Of a stretch of DNA of 37,051 bases, positions 1-8,809 are shown piece after piece. The notes beneath the pieces are model-generated. The model did not search any database and had not been told where the DNA came from. It saw only the letters and a program-made list of their open reading frames with translations. The position numbers and the translations under genes were made by a program. The stretch comes from Leptolyngbyaceae cyanobacterium M33_DOE_097 (GTDB taxonomy: Bacteria; Cyanobacteriota; Cyanobacteriia; Leptolyngbyales; Leptolyngbyaceae): NCBI GenBank assembly GCA_015296075.1, contig DVDV01000074.1, forward strand, positions 1-37,051. Reading direction: 5' to 3'. Position 1 is the stretch's first letter. Each line of letters begins with the position of its first letter.

Positions 1-67
1 ATAGTTGAAAGCCTTTTCCATGTCTCACATTTTAACATTTTCTGTGTGAGTTTGGTTCGTTTGTATT

Positions 68-122
68 GGCAGTCAAAGACTGCCGCTCCTATCCCTCCCA
101 CCCCTAAAGAGGTGGGTTTCTC
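68..122. repeat. Two tandem hairpins at left edge
   Basis: Two perfect inverted repeats lie in succession: GGCAGTC/GACTGCC around AAA (68-84), then CCCACC/GGTGGG around eight bases (97-116), followed by TTTCTC. The second could end transcription entering from the left. Paired subterminal hairpins of this kind also resemble the ends of IS200/IS605-type elements, but no transposase sequence is visible inside the window, so the origin is open. Confidence 0.45.
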
Positions 123-134
123 GGAGAATTCTCT

Positions 135-242
135 ATGAAAATCCGGTTTATAATCATTAGCCTTCTAACAGGTGGCAACCTAGTGACATCCCCATACATG
201 GCGGCTGAGACGCTCCCTCTACCACTAACATGGGCTACTTAA
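135..242 (+). CDS. Possible 35-residue peptide with hydrophobic N-terminus
   Basis: An ATG frame starts 8 bases after a GGAG ribosome-binding sequence and encodes 35 residues. It opens MKIRFIIISLLTGGN, a basic then hydrophobic start like a signal or membrane-anchor peptide, and includes a signal-peptidase-like AAE near residue 23. It then stops at TAA. I do not recognise a family. It could be a real small exported peptide, the 5' remnant of a decayed secreted-protein gene, or chance. The good ribosome-binding site is the main support; it lies directly after the left-edge hairpins, so it may need its own promoter. Confidence 0.3.
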   Translation: MKIRFIIISLLTGGNLVTSPYMAAETLPLPLTWAT

Positions 243-386
243 CTGATTGAGGACTGCTACCTATGTTTTGGAGTGTTGACACAGCCGAGGCGATCGCCCA
301 TATTTTGGAACGACAATTCACATTTTGTTGCTTACCATTCCCCTCCATGATGTAAAGTCAAAAGCGGCATTGCTGTGGAACAGACT

Positions 387-1160
387 ATGGAAATCATCCC
401 TGCAATTGATCTACTCGATGGTCGATGCGTGCGCTTGTATCAAGGAGATTATGAACAGGCGCAAACTTTTGATGAAAATCCGGTTGCGGTGGCGCGCCAG
501 TGGGCCGACCAGGGTGCAACGCGGTTGCATGTTGTCGATCTAGATGGGGCAAAGGCAGGGCATCCCGTCAATTTGGGAGCCATTGAGGCGATCGCCCACG
601 CTGTCGATATCCCGATTCAAGTGGGGGGTGGGTTGCGCGATCGCGTCAATGCCGCGCGTCTCCTCAGCCTGGGGGTGCAACGCGTGATTTTGGGAACTGT
701 AGCTGTCGAACAACCAGAACTAGTGCGTCAGCTTTGTAAAGAATTTGCCGGACAAATCATCGTTGGTATCGACGCTCGCGACGGTAAAGTAGCCACTCGT
801 GGTTGGTTAGAAACTTCAGAGGTGATGGCCCCCGATCTCGCGAAAGAAATGGCGAAGGTGGGGGTTGCCTCAATCATCTACACCGATATTCACCGGGATG
901 GTACGTTATCAGGGCCAAACTTAGAGGCTTTGCGTGATCTGGCTGCAAGTATCGATATTCCCGTGATTGCCTCTGGTGGGGTCAGCTCGATTACCGATTT
1001 GTTGAGCTTACTCGCTTTAGAACCCGCTGGGGTCAAGGGTGCCATTGTTGGGCGCGCCCTCTACACCGGTGACATTTCCCTTCAATCAGCTCTGCGAGCC
1101 GTTGGGCAAGGGCGTTGGCAAGACATTCCCCCAGACTTTGGCTCATCAACCATCGCTTAG
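387..1160 (+). CDS. hisA: Phosphoribosylformimino-5-aminoimidazole carboxamide ribotide isomerase HisA
   Basis: This enzyme catalyses the fourth step of histidine biosynthesis, an Amadori isomerisation of ProFAR to PRFAR, in the cytosol. The protein is a (beta/alpha)8 barrel of about 257 residues, the usual length for the family. Visible hallmarks are the N-terminal [12 protein letters not shown] with the catalytic base Asp8, [16 protein letters not shown]-like [25 protein letters not shown] with the second catalytic Asp, and the phosphate-binding IASGGVSS. I prefer the ATG at 387 because it gives the family's canonical MEIIPAID start; an in-frame GTG lies at 375. No convincing ribosome-binding site precedes either. 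No other his genes are adjacent, as is common in cyanobacteria, where histidine genes are scattered. Confidence 0.95.
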   Translation: MEIIPAIDLLDGRCVRLYQGDYEQAQTFDENPVAVARQWADQGATRLHVVDLDGAKAGHPVNLGAIEAIAHAVDIPIQVGGGLRDRVNAARLLSLGVQRVILGTVAVEQPELVRQLCKEFAGQIIVGIDARDGKVATRGWLETSEVMAPDLAKEMAKVGVASIIYTDIHRDGTLSGPNLEALRDLAASIDIPVIASGGVSSITDLLSLLALEPAGVKGAIVGRALYTGDISLQSALRAVGQGRWQDIPPDFGSSTIA

Positions 1161-1244
1161 CATCAAGACAAAATTACTGAATCGGCTGAGAAGCCGCACA
1201 CAAAACACCTGAAACAGATATCGATCGCCTGACTAAAACGCCGA

Positions 1245-1469
1245 CTAATGGTTTGGCACCATGCGGTGTTGGGCTAAATCGCGAATCAGGGGTAAACGGG
1301 AGTTGATGTAGTCATTCATCACACTATCTTCTTCAGGATTCAGCGATCGTCCATCTTGAAGCTGGCGGAGCAACCACTGGACTAAGCTCTTATCGTCTAA
1401 GTCAAGCAATACGTGAGCTTGGGTTGTCTCAATTAGCGACCAGAGTTGACGTAGCATCCGAGGAGTCAT
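1245..1469 (-). CDS. Small conserved-type protein of unknown function (74 aa)
   Basis: The frame encodes 74 residues, starting MTPRMLRQLWSLIETTQ, with no signal peptide or membrane segment. Composition is typical of a small soluble helical protein, with hydrophobic residues spaced as in amphipathic helices (LWSLIE, LVQWLLRQLQ) and an acidic EEDS stretch in the middle. The start ATG is preceded by GAGG at 7 bases, a good ribosome-binding site. It runs convergently with hisA, with about 85 bp between them. Codon use looks like the surrounding genes. I do not recognise a named family; it looks like one of the small cyanobacterial hypothetical proteins, and no function is proposed. Confidence 0.65.
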   Translation of the reverse strand: MTPRMLRQLWSLIETTQAHVLLDLDDKSLVQWLLRQLQDGRSLNPEEDSVMNDYINSRLPLIRDLAQHRMVPNH

Positions 1470-2188
1470 AAATAAACCTCATTCAATAGAACAACACAAG
1501 ATAGAACAACGTAGGTTAGGGACAACTCAGTTACCAATTAAACGCAATTATGAAGTGAATTCGGTTGAGCTGTTTTCCTGTTTAACCATAACGAATTCCA
1601 TCTTGACTTCCGAAGGATCACACAAGATGCAACAAGAGTTACAAAACGTTTATAAAAACGTGTCTAAAGTCCATGAAAAATTGATAACGTCTCCTTTTAA
1701 CCACCGCTTAAACAGAGAAACGGTAACGATAATAACAAAATAAATCAAACATCAAATAGTTGTAATTGTAGATATTTGTTTTATCTATCAAAGTAGTTTG
1801 TTTTATTGAAAAGTCCTCTCCAAAGGCATATTGACGCTATTTATAAGTTTCTCTTGTTGCCAAAGTGATGCACAATCAGACTTAGAAATATTACAAATAT
1901 GTGTCTTTAGAGCTAGCCTTTTAAGGTTTTGACATTTGAAAAAATTAAGACTTAATTATTACGTATTTGAAATTCAGAATTTCAAGCTTTGGCTTAACGA
2001 AAGATCAGCAATTCCTATGGATTAATAGATAAAAGAAATAGTAGTTAAGATTACAAAGTTGAGATGATCGGAAGCTTACAAAAAAGAAAGTATGAACTTC
2101 TGTGGAGAATCGCATCTTTCTAAAAAGAAAGAAGTCGTATCCTCTACTTTCACAAAGATCCTTTGAACAACCAAGCAAAGTCGAGACG
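1470..2188. other. AT-rich intergenic region, no clear gene
   Basis: About 720 bp with visibly lower GC than the flanks and no HIP1 octamer. A 62-codon plus-strand frame (1555-1743, GTG start) has no good ribosome-binding site and no recognisable features. A short CTTTCT/AGAAAG inverted repeat at about 2117-2133 lies just downstream of the caspase-like gene and may help end its transcript. The region may hold promoters or an RNA gene, but I see nothing specific. Confidence 0.4.
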
Positions 2189-3472
2189 TTACTTCTTTAC
2201 CTTCGAACTTGAAGCTGATGGTCTACCACTCAAAGAAGCCAATTCACACTTTTGCAGTCGGTCTAAAGTGGTAAGTCGGTCGGCTTGGTTACTCGTACGA
2301 ATGGTCTGCTCAGCCCCGATCACAAGAATTTCTTGCTCTAACCGCAAGTACAACGCCTCCTCAATTTCTGACTCAACTGCTCGGCGTACTTGTTTCACAG
2401 TCGCCCACGATCGCGCCAGATCCAGTCGCAACCGCTTGGCTAAGCGCGTTACCACCTGCGATCGCTCTGGGCTTGCCGTCTTTAGCACCGCTTGGATTGG
2501 CTGACGCAAAATTTTCTCACGTTGCTGCGATGAAACTTGTTGCTGCAACCAACTTTCAGAAGTTGAAATCGGTACGTCAATTGTTTCGCTATCGATTTTG
2601 GCAAAGGCGTGGGCTTCGGCATAACTCACCTGCCCATCCTGGTTGTAGTCGGGCCGAGTAATTGGCTCACCTGTGCGTTTCCGCCCACTTAACCCTGAAA
2701 AAAAGCTAGAACTATAATCCACATAATCGGCCTCGTCTACCTCTGGGGTACAACCCACTGACGGGCGCGTTTTGATCGTCGCAAAGAAACCACAGCGGTT
2801 GTGAGAAGCCACTGCATTACGCGGATTACCACCCCGATAAATTAGATTGGCAAACCCACCTGAGTAACATTGCGCCATCACTGTCACAACGGGCGTTTGG
2901 GTCGGCAACTGGTCTAACAAAGCCGTGTAACGCCGGACTGTGAATTCTTGATCGCCCCACAGCGCAAAGAAATTATTCTCATAGTTTTCTTCATAGTGGT
3001 AGCCATGCCCCGTGAAGTAAAAAAAGCTTGGCTGGGTCGTTTTTTTAGCTCCCTGTTGGCGTAACCACGTTTCCACGTTACGCAGGGTTGCCGCCCCCTT
3101 CAAATTGGGAATTTGAGGCACCTTATAGCGATTTGTGCCGCGTGCATCCACATAGCGAACCGTTGCTCGACCATCGTTACCATTTGCAAAAAAGATCGTC
3201 GCGATCGCCGGATTAAACCCAAGCACCTTCAACGTCCGCTGAAAGAACAAAACATTTTTCTCTAGCGAGATCTCATTCATTTCACGTCTGCCGCCCCCCG
3301 CAACGACTAAAAAATTTGGCGTTGCTTTCTGGCAAGTTGGGGCGATCTCGTCAGGTAAACGAGTCGGAGTCGGCACCGATTTTTGCACCCCCTTAGATGT
3401 TGCGGTAAAAGCTTGACACGCCGCTGTGAGTAGGGCGATCGCGCCCACTAGCCCAAGGTGCATTCGTCTCAT
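2189..3472 (-). CDS. Caspase-like (clan CD) lipoprotein with EF-hand loop
   Basis: A 427-residue protein predicted to be exported: basic MRR start, hydrophobic segment, then LLTAAC with a candidate lipidation Cys19 (a slightly non-standard lipobox). The core looks like a clan CD cysteine peptidase of the C13/C14 (legumain/caspase) type: FFYFTGHGYHY supplies the catalytic His156, and VVTVMAQCYSGGF supplies the nucleophile Cys202. A full 12-residue EF-hand loop at 275-286 (D-x-N-x-D-G-x-V-x-x-x-E) suggests calcium binding. The C-terminal part (about 310-427) is charged and helical without a recognised domain. The start ATG has GAGG 9 bases upstream. It lies 26 bp after the M28 peptidase gene on the same strand, probably one operon. 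Substrate unknown; peptidase activity is inferred from the His/Cys dyad. Confidence 0.8.
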   Translation of the reverse strand: MRRMHLGLVGAIALLTAACQAFTATSKGVQKSVPTPTRLPDEIAPTCQKATPNFLVVAGGGRREMNEISLEKNVLFFQRTLKVLGFNPAIATIFFANGNDGRATVRYVDARGTNRYKVPQIPNLKGAATLRNVETWLRQQGAKKTTQPSFFYFTGHGYHYEENYENNFFALWGDQEFTVRRYTALLDQLPTQTPVVTVMAQCYSGGFANLIYRGGNPRNAVASHNRCGFFATIKTRPSVGCTPEVDEADYVDYSSSFFSGLSGRKRTGEPITRPDYNQDGQVSYAEAHAFAKIDSETIDVPISTSESWLQQQVSSQQREKILRQPIQAVLKTASPERSQVVTRLAKRLRLDLARSWATVKQVRRAVESEIEEALYLRLEQEILVIGAEQTIRTSNQADRLTTLDRLQKCELASLSGRPSASSSKVKK

Positions 3473-3498
3473 CGGTGATCCTCAAAGCTCCTTCTATG

Positions 3499-4356
3499 CT
3501 ACAAACGCCGCACAGCTTCTGCCAAGCCAACACAAATGCAAACCATAAAGTCAAAATCGAGGGTTTCTACGCGATCGTTCGGCTGATGGTAGTGCGGATT
3601 GCGCAGGTAAGATGTATCCGTCACCATCATGGCGCGATAGCCCAAATCCCAAAAAACAGCATGGTCACTGCGTCGAGTCTCGGGTAAAACAGTGCCCCGC
3701 ATTGGAATTGGTAGCCCTGCGCATGGCACCCCCGCCCACCGAAACCAACGCCGAAAATGCCACATATCCCCTACTGTTGGTAGATTGCCCACCAGGGCAA
3801 CAAAATTACCCCGACTGGGATAAATCGCTTTCATTGCAGCCAGAGGATACTTCTGAGAATTGGGTGACTGGGTACAATACCCCAGCATTTCCAACGACAG
3901 CATCAACCGTAACGGTTCACCCTGCAGCTGCCGCCCATACAGGGTACTGCCCGCATGGTCATAATCCGTCTCTTCAAAGTCGAAGGCAATCAAGCGCACT
4001 GGATGACGCGGCGGTTGGTCATGCAGCGATCGCGCCAACTCAATCAGGACAGCCACACCGGAAGCATTATCATCGGCACCAGGAGAGTTTGGCACTGCAT
4101 CATAGTGGGCACCAATCACAATTGGAGGTAACGACCGCTGCCCAGGTAAGTTGAGCAGCAAATGTTGATGGGTTTGCCCCAAACTGGTGAAATCGTAAGC
4201 CTCGACCTGCCCCCACTCCATCAACTGCTGGCGCACATACTGCCGCACATAAAAGCGCCCTTCGGTTGCAAAGTAAGGGTCGCGATCGCGGGCAATTTCG
4301 GCAACATGCGACTGTAGCCGCTCTTTTAGAGAAATAGACAAGCAGACTTCCTTCAC
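3499..4356 (-). CDS. M28-family zinc aminopeptidase-like protein
   Basis: A 285-residue protein of the M28 di-zinc peptidase family. The metal-ligand pattern is visible in order: His84 and Asp86 in GAHYDAVPN, Asp95 in PGADDNASG (bridging ligand), the Glu128-Glu129 pair in FEETDY (general base and ligand), Glu156 in SLEMLGY, and His257 in NPHYHQPND. The domain fills the protein; no signal peptide is evident, so it is probably cytosolic, though cyanobacterial members vary. Members hydrolyse N-terminal residues from peptides. The start is uncertain: the first codon is GTG without a clear ribosome-binding site, and a TTG lies five codons in. It is the upstream gene of a likely two-gene operon with the caspase-like lipoprotein. 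Confidence 0.87.
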   Translation of the reverse strand: MKEVCLSISLKERLQSHVAEIARDRDPYFATEGRFYVRQYVRQQLMEWGQVEAYDFTSLGQTHQHLLLNLPGQRSLPPIVIGAHYDAVPNSPGADDNASGVAVLIELARSLHDQPPRHPVRLIAFDFEETDYDHAGSTLYGRQLQGEPLRLMLSLEMLGYCTQSPNSQKYPLAAMKAIYPSRGNFVALVGNLPTVGDMWHFRRWFRWAGVPCAGLPIPMRGTVLPETRRSDHAVFWDLGYRAMMVTDTSYLRNPHYHQPNDRVETLDFDFMVCICVGLAEAVRRL

Positions 4357-4492
4357 CTGTTCGCGATCAGGGTAGCACGTTAACTGAGCAGTGAATCAGC
4401 CAATATCTCTCTATGCATAGCAGGCTCAAATCAAATGGAAGAGAGTTATGAAAGTCTCTTCCTGCGGAACATTTGGCACAATTCAAATAGGA

Positions 4493-4520
4493 TTGCTACG
4501 CCCGCCAGTCGTTATAATTA
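4493..4520 (+). promoter_or_regulatory. Sigma70-type promoter
   Basis: TTGCTA (4493-4498) and a perfect TATAAT (4515-4520) are separated by 16 bp. This would start transcription about 100 bp before the membrane-protein gene at 4630. Confidence 0.55.
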
Positions 4521-4629
4521 AGGCCAGAGCCTTTGCTGGCTATCCTTTGGAGTAGGCTGTGATGCTATTTCATGGGTCTTCTAGCCGTTCAATCCCTCAA
4601 AAGAATTAACTCTCGACCGTTTTTTAGGT

Positions 4630-5241
4630 ATGAATCAGTCCTGCCCGGATCTTGCAGAGTCAAAACCTATTCCCGATTACCCGGTGCGTTTAGGAGAAGT
4701 GATTCTTATTGTGCTAGGGGCGATCGCTCTGGTAGGAGCGGGCTGTGTCGGGCTTTATTTGCGAGTCATTAACTACGCTTACAACCCCGGTCGGGCTGAA
4801 GCGGTCGCCAAAGCGATCGTTGACTACAATATCCCCGGAGGGGCTGAAGGCATCTTTGGCATTAATATCGGCAGCGCTAAGCTGGCTCTCGTTCGCAGTC
4901 TTGGCAGCCCACCCAATGTCATCCTATTTGTTGCCAAAAACCCCATCACGCGTGATACCGAAGGGGTACCTGGCAACCTTTTCACATCCGACGATATGGA
5001 TCAGCAATTTACAGTGCAAAGCCGTCGGACTGAGACCAAAACCTTTTGTGGAGCCACAATACCTATTACCGTTGAGGAAGGTGAGCAAACCTTTCCAAAT
5101 CTCGACCTACGCCGCCCTGCGGTTCGTTATACCGCTAGCCTGATTGAAGAAGATGTCGAGCGAACAACGGTTATTGTGGCAAATGGCGATCGCCGTTATG
5201 AGCTGATTGAATCCAGTTTCTCATCCCTTCGTTGCCGCTAA
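4630..5241 (+). CDS. Single-pass membrane protein of unknown function (203 aa)
   Basis: A short N-terminal cytoplasmic stretch is followed by one clear transmembrane helix (about residues 20-45, VILIVLGAIALVGAGCVGLYL). A soluble, probably periplasmic, domain of about 155 residues follows, containing NIPGGAEGIFGINIGSAK, LFVAKNP and an MDQQF element. Two Cys residues (near residue 137 and three from the end) could form a disulfide. I recognise no named family. The start has only a weak ribosome-binding site (TTAGG). A promoter-like sequence lies about 110 bp upstream. It appears to be transcribed alone: the next plus-strand gene is more than 400 bp away. Function unknown. Confidence 0.75.
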   Translation: MNQSCPDLAESKPIPDYPVRLGEVILIVLGAIALVGAGCVGLYLRVINYAYNPGRAEAVAKAIVDYNIPGGAEGIFGINIGSAKLALVRSLGSPPNVILFVAKNPITRDTEGVPGNLFTSDDMDQQFTVQSRRTETKTFCGATIPITVEEGEQTFPNLDLRRPAVRYTASLIEEDVERTTVIVANGDRRYELIESSFSSLRCR

Positions 5242-5674
5242 TTAGATTCTGCTTGGACTCTATTGCCTCCATTTCTTGCTCTTTCGATATATTGACGCTG
5301 GTCACGAATTTATTCATTGTTATTAATTGAAAGAAAATCTTTCGATTAATTGATTTTCTCCCTAGCTAGGGAATACTTTAAAGCGTTCACTCTTTGTGAC
5401 GCCCCTAGAGTTTTGAGTTTATCGTTTTGAACTCAGATCCTATGGTTTGAATTTAAGGTTTGGCTTTTCCCTGTTCTGCCTTTCCCCAAAATTCCCTGCA
5501 AGGGAGGCTAGACTGCTGGCTGGTCGTTGATTTTAGAACCGTTTCATCAGCTCAGGTAATGCTGCTTGCTGGTGAGTTTATTTTTTGATTCGGTGCCTCT
5601 GCCACATATTGACTGGCTTCTGCTCTTTGAGCAGGCGGCACAACAATTTAGCACCAAGCTTAAGGAGAAACACG
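5242..5674. other. Intergenic region with possible terminator and 5' leader
   Basis: About 430 bp. An inverted repeat AGAAAATC...GATTTTCT (about 5331-5358) could form a weak terminator for the gene ending at 5241. A CCCTGCAAGGG palindrome is near 5493. The rest is probably promoter and leader of the secreted-protein gene at 5675; no gene is seen. Confidence 0.35.
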
Positions 5675-6349
5675 ATGTTTAAGTATTTTGCTACCGCCGC
5701 TTTAGTAACTTTGGCGATCGCGCCGATGACGATCGCACAAACCACCCCAACTGAAACTGAGACTCCAACAACCGTGCAGACGGAAGCTCAGACTACGGCT
5801 CCGATGGAAGTTGTCGGGCAAATCGAGTCGATTGACCCTCAAACGGAAACGATGGTGGTGAAGACCAGTGATGGCGCGACTCGTACGGTTCGCTATCTAC
5901 CTGGCTCAGTCGATGCCAGTAAGCTACAGCCTGGTGACACTGTTGTTTTAGGTTACAAAAAAGCCGTTCCCGGCACCGTTGTTAACAAAGTGAGAAACTT
6001 CGTCTACGTCCGCCCTGACTACAGTTCTGACGCTCCCGATCGGATTGTTGTCATACCTCAACCTGTGAACGAATTTCGAGTGGGCGATCGCGTGGTGCTT
6101 CTATCAAAAGACCGTCTAGAGCGGATCTCTGATGACACCATGTATCTCTCTAACGGGGATGTTATAGAGTACGTGCGTTATGAAATACCCACCGTTGCCG
6201 CAGCCGAGAGAAGCACCGTCACGATCGAATCGCTGCCCCGTCGTCAATCAGAAACCGTGGAGCAGCCAGCTGTGGTTGAGCAACCCGTTGTTGAAGAAAC
6301 AGCCCCGGTTGAAAGAAACGTTTCGCAACCTGTTCGAGCTTTGTGGTAA
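5675..6349 (+). CDS. Secreted protein of unknown function (224 aa)
   Basis: The start chosen is the ATG at 5675, preceded by AAGGAG at the right distance; longer in-frame starts upstream lack support. The protein begins MFKYFATAALVTLAIAPMTIAQ, a clean signal peptide with cleavage predicted after AIA/TIA-Q near residue 21. A Thr/Glu/Pro-rich linker (about 22-45) follows, then a beta-rich central domain containing GQIESIDPQTETMVVK, two LQPGDTVVL/FRVGDRVVLL-type repeats that suggest a duplicated small barrel, and a Val/Glu/Pro-rich low-complexity tail. It is expected in the periplasm or cell envelope. A strong terminator lies about 155 bp downstream, so it is probably monocistronic. I do not recognise a named family. 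Confidence 0.78.
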   Translation: MFKYFATAALVTLAIAPMTIAQTTPTETETPTTVQTEAQTTAPMEVVGQIESIDPQTETMVVKTSDGATRTVRYLPGSVDASKLQPGDTVVLGYKKAVPGTVVNKVRNFVYVRPDYSSDAPDRIVVIPQPVNEFRVGDRVVLLSKDRLERISDDTMYLSNGDVIEYVRYEIPTVAAAERSTVTIESLPRRQSETVEQPAVVEQPVVEETAPVERNVSQPVRALW

Positions 6350-6506
6350 GACCCGTTTGAATCCTGATTTTTGTACGGGTAGATCTAGCCAACAAAATCC
6401 AGTCAAAACCAAGACGTAGGGGCAAAACCTAACCCTACATCCTGCAGGAATGATTGATTAACTGGATTTTAAGTCTCGTCTGAGATAGCTCCAAATGACA
6501 TTAGAG

Positions 6507-6530
6507 GGGTGCGTCACTGCACCCTTTTTT
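6507..6530 (+). terminator. Rho-independent terminator
   Basis: GGGTGC and GCACCC form a 6-bp stem around a six-base loop, followed directly by six T residues. It serves the secreted-protein gene ending at 6349 and protects the convergent mnmG. Confidence 0.85.
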
Positions 6531-6551
6531 AATACCTACTCAAAGCAAGCG

Positions 6552-8459
6552 TCAGACAATCACCTTTTCGGTTTGACGAGCTTGCACTTCTAGATAAATC
6601 AGCAGTGCATTGATATCGGCTGGATTCACGCCCCCAATGCGGGTTGCCTGCCCCACGGTTAAAGGTCGCACCTTAGCCAGCTTTTCGCGGGCCTCTTTTG
6701 AAAGCGTTGCGATCGCGTGGTAATCCAGCTCAGCCGGGAGTTTACGCTGTGCCTGACGAGCGATCGCGTCAATCTGGTTTTGTTGCCGTTGAATATAGCC
6801 AGCGTACTTAATGTCAATCTCAGCCCCTTCTTTCTCGGCTTGCGTTAAGCCAGGTTGATCTAAGCCAAACGTCTCTAAATCGGCGTAGTGAAAGCCAGGT
6901 TTACGCAACAAATCAGCCAGGGTGATTGAGCCTTTAATCGGCTGCTGTGTGTGAGCAGCGATCGCTTTGCCCAGCGCATCTTGCTCTTTGACACGCGTTT
7001 CGTGGAGCCGCTCTTTTTCAGCGGCGATGTTTGCCTGCTTTTGCTGAAAGAGTTGCCAACGGCGATCGCAGACTAAGCCGATCTCGCGTCCAAGCGGTGT
7101 CAGGCGTTGATCGGCATTGTCAGACCGCAGGATCAGGCGATATTCAGAACGAGACGTTAGCACCCGATAGGGTTCGCGCAACTCCTTTGTGCAGAGGTCA
7201 TCGATCAGAGTGCCGATGTAGCTCTCCTCGCGGGGAAACGTCACCATTTCTTTGCCTGCCACCAATCGGGCGGCGTTGATACCTGCCACAAGCCCCTGCG
7301 CTGCCGCTTCTTCATAACCCGTTGTGCCGTTAATTTGTCCGGCGCAAAACAAGCCCTCAACCGTTTTCGTCATCAAAGTAGGGTAGCACTGCGTCGCAGG
7401 CAAATAGTCGTACTCCACGGCATAGGCAGGCCGCAACATGGCGCACTTCTCTAAACCGGGGAGCGATCGCAACATTTGCAGCTGAATTGCTTCCGGCAAC
7501 CCGGTCGAAAAGCCCTGCACATAAATTTCGGGAATGTCGCGTCCTTCTGGTTCCAGAAAGATCTGGTGGCTTTCTTTGTCCGCAAACCGAACAATCTTGT
7601 CCTCAATGCTGGGGCAATAGCGTGGCCCTTTCGCATCAACCCAGCCCCCATAAACGGGAGACATATGCAAGTTTTCGCGAATGATGCGGTGCGTTTCAGC
7701 CGTTGTGCGGGTGAGGTAGCAGTTCATCGGTTCACGCTCGACCCACGCTTCGGGGTCAAAGCTAAACCAGCGCACCTCTGGATCGCTAGGTTGCGGCTCT
7801 AAAATGCTGAAGTCAATCGAGCGGCGATCGACTCTGGCAGGCGTCCCAGTTTTGAGGCGATCGGTCTCAAACCCTAAGCGATTCAACGTTTCAGTTAAGC
7901 CGATCGCGGCAAACTCGCCCGCTCGACCCGCAGGCATTGACTTGTCGCCAACCCAAATGCGGCCTCCCAAAAAGGTGCCCGTTGTCAAAATCACAGCTTT
8001 GCAGCGGAACGCCACACCAAAATAGGTTTGCACCCCAACTACGTTGTCATTTGGCCCCAAGATCAGGTCGGTCGCCATCCCCTCACGGACGACCAGATTT
8101 TCTTGATTTTCAACGATGCGTTTCATCACGGCGGCGTACTCACGCTTGTCAGTCTGCGCTCGTAAAGCCCACACCGCAGGCCCCCGCGACGAGTTTAGGA
8201 TACGCTTTTGCAGATAGGTGAGATCGGCCATTTTGCCAATTTCGCCACCCAGAGCATCCACCTCATGCACCAATTGCGATTTAGCAGGCCCACCCACAGC
8301 CGGATTACACGGCTGCCACGCAATTTTGTCGAGGTTGAGCGTCAATAGCAAGGTGCGACACCCCAGCCGAGCCGTTGCCAATGCCGCTTCACAGCCTGCG
8401 TGACCCGCGCCAACAACAACAACATCAAACTCATCTAAAAAATCAATCGGTGCAGTCAT
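6552..8459 (-). CDS. mnmG: tRNA uridine 5-carboxymethylaminomethyl modification enzyme MnmG (GidA)
   Basis: MnmG acts with the GTPase MnmE to install the 5-carboxymethylaminomethyl group on the wobble uridine of tRNAs such as those for Lys, Glu, Gln, Leu and Arg, using FAD, NADH and methylene-tetrahydrofolate. The 635-residue length is typical. Hallmarks: the FAD dinucleotide fold [13 protein letters not shown] (residues 14-26), [13 protein letters not shown] with a conserved Cys51, the family signature [11 protein letters not shown] (278-288), [16 protein letters not shown], and a C-terminal helical domain with [19 protein letters not shown] and IGGVNPADI. The ATG at 8459 matches the family N-terminus. 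mnmE is not in the window, and the gene appears to be transcribed alone. Confidence 0.97.
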   Translation of the reverse strand: MTAPIDFLDEFDVVVVGAGHAGCEAALATARLGCRTLLLTLNLDKIAWQPCNPAVGGPAKSQLVHEVDALGGEIGKMADLTYLQKRILNSSRGPAVWALRAQTDKREYAAVMKRIVENQENLVVREGMATDLILGPNDNVVGVQTYFGVAFRCKAVILTTGTFLGGRIWVGDKSMPAGRAGEFAAIGLTETLNRLGFETDRLKTGTPARVDRRSIDFSILEPQPSDPEVRWFSFDPEAWVEREPMNCYLTRTTAETHRIIRENLHMSPVYGGWVDAKGPRYCPSIEDKIVRFADKESHQIFLEPEGRDIPEIYVQGFSTGLPEAIQLQMLRSLPGLEKCAMLRPAYAVEYDYLPATQCYPTLMTKTVEGLFCAGQINGTTGYEEAAAQGLVAGINAARLVAGKEMVTFPREESYIGTLIDDLCTKELREPYRVLTSRSEYRLILRSDNADQRLTPLGREIGLVCDRRWQLFQQKQANIAAEKERLHETRVKEQDALGKAIAAHTQQPIKGSITLADLLRKPGFHYADLETFGLDQPGLTQAEKEGAEIDIKYAGYIQRQQNQIDAIARQAQRKLPAELDYHAIATLSKEAREKLAKVRPLTVGQATRIGGVNPADINALLIYLEVQARQTEKVIV

Positions 8460-8809
8460 GGTAAGGCTGGAACGGTAGAAACGGCGAAACGAGAAAATTA
8501 ACCCCGCAGGGCAAAAACGAATGCTTATCCATTCTACAGAAGGCAGCCAGCTTCAACCAATTACCATAGGGCAAAGCAAGATTGATGATGAAGTGAAAGG
8601 GTTAAACCATGTTGCAATCGCCACACTAAATGCATCATTCCTTCATCGATCGCCCACTCCATCTTAAGAATGACGATGAGGTGGCTATATCTCCCTAAGC
8701 TATGTGATATTACATGGGTAGGATTCTACTCGATTAGGAACCGTTTTAGGGTAAAGCAATTATCAGGGTTCAAGCTTGTTATTCATCTAGCTGCCTCATT
8801 GCTTAAGCT
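8460..8809. other. Divergent promoter region, no gene
   Basis: About 350 bp separate mnmG (minus) and the radical SAM gene (plus). It must hold both promoters. No convincing -35/-10 pair or hairpin was found; a plus-strand frame through 8670-8942 runs into the radical SAM gene in a different frame and is not coding. Confidence 0.35.

Noticed and set aside
1-122. IS200/IS605 element end
   Set aside because: Paired hairpins are suggestive, but no TnpA or TnpB sequence is in the window and the left side is cut off.
375-386. Upstream GTG start for hisA
   Set aside because: The ATG at 387 gives the conserved MEIIPAID N-terminus; the extra four residues have no support.
1555-1743. 62-codon plus-strand frame (GTG start) in the AT-rich gap
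   Set aside because: No ribosome-binding site, no family features, and low complexity; best read as chance in AT-rich DNA.
6552-8459. Several open frames antisense to mnmG
   Set aside because: They follow from the codon bias of mnmG and lack start sites and protein features.
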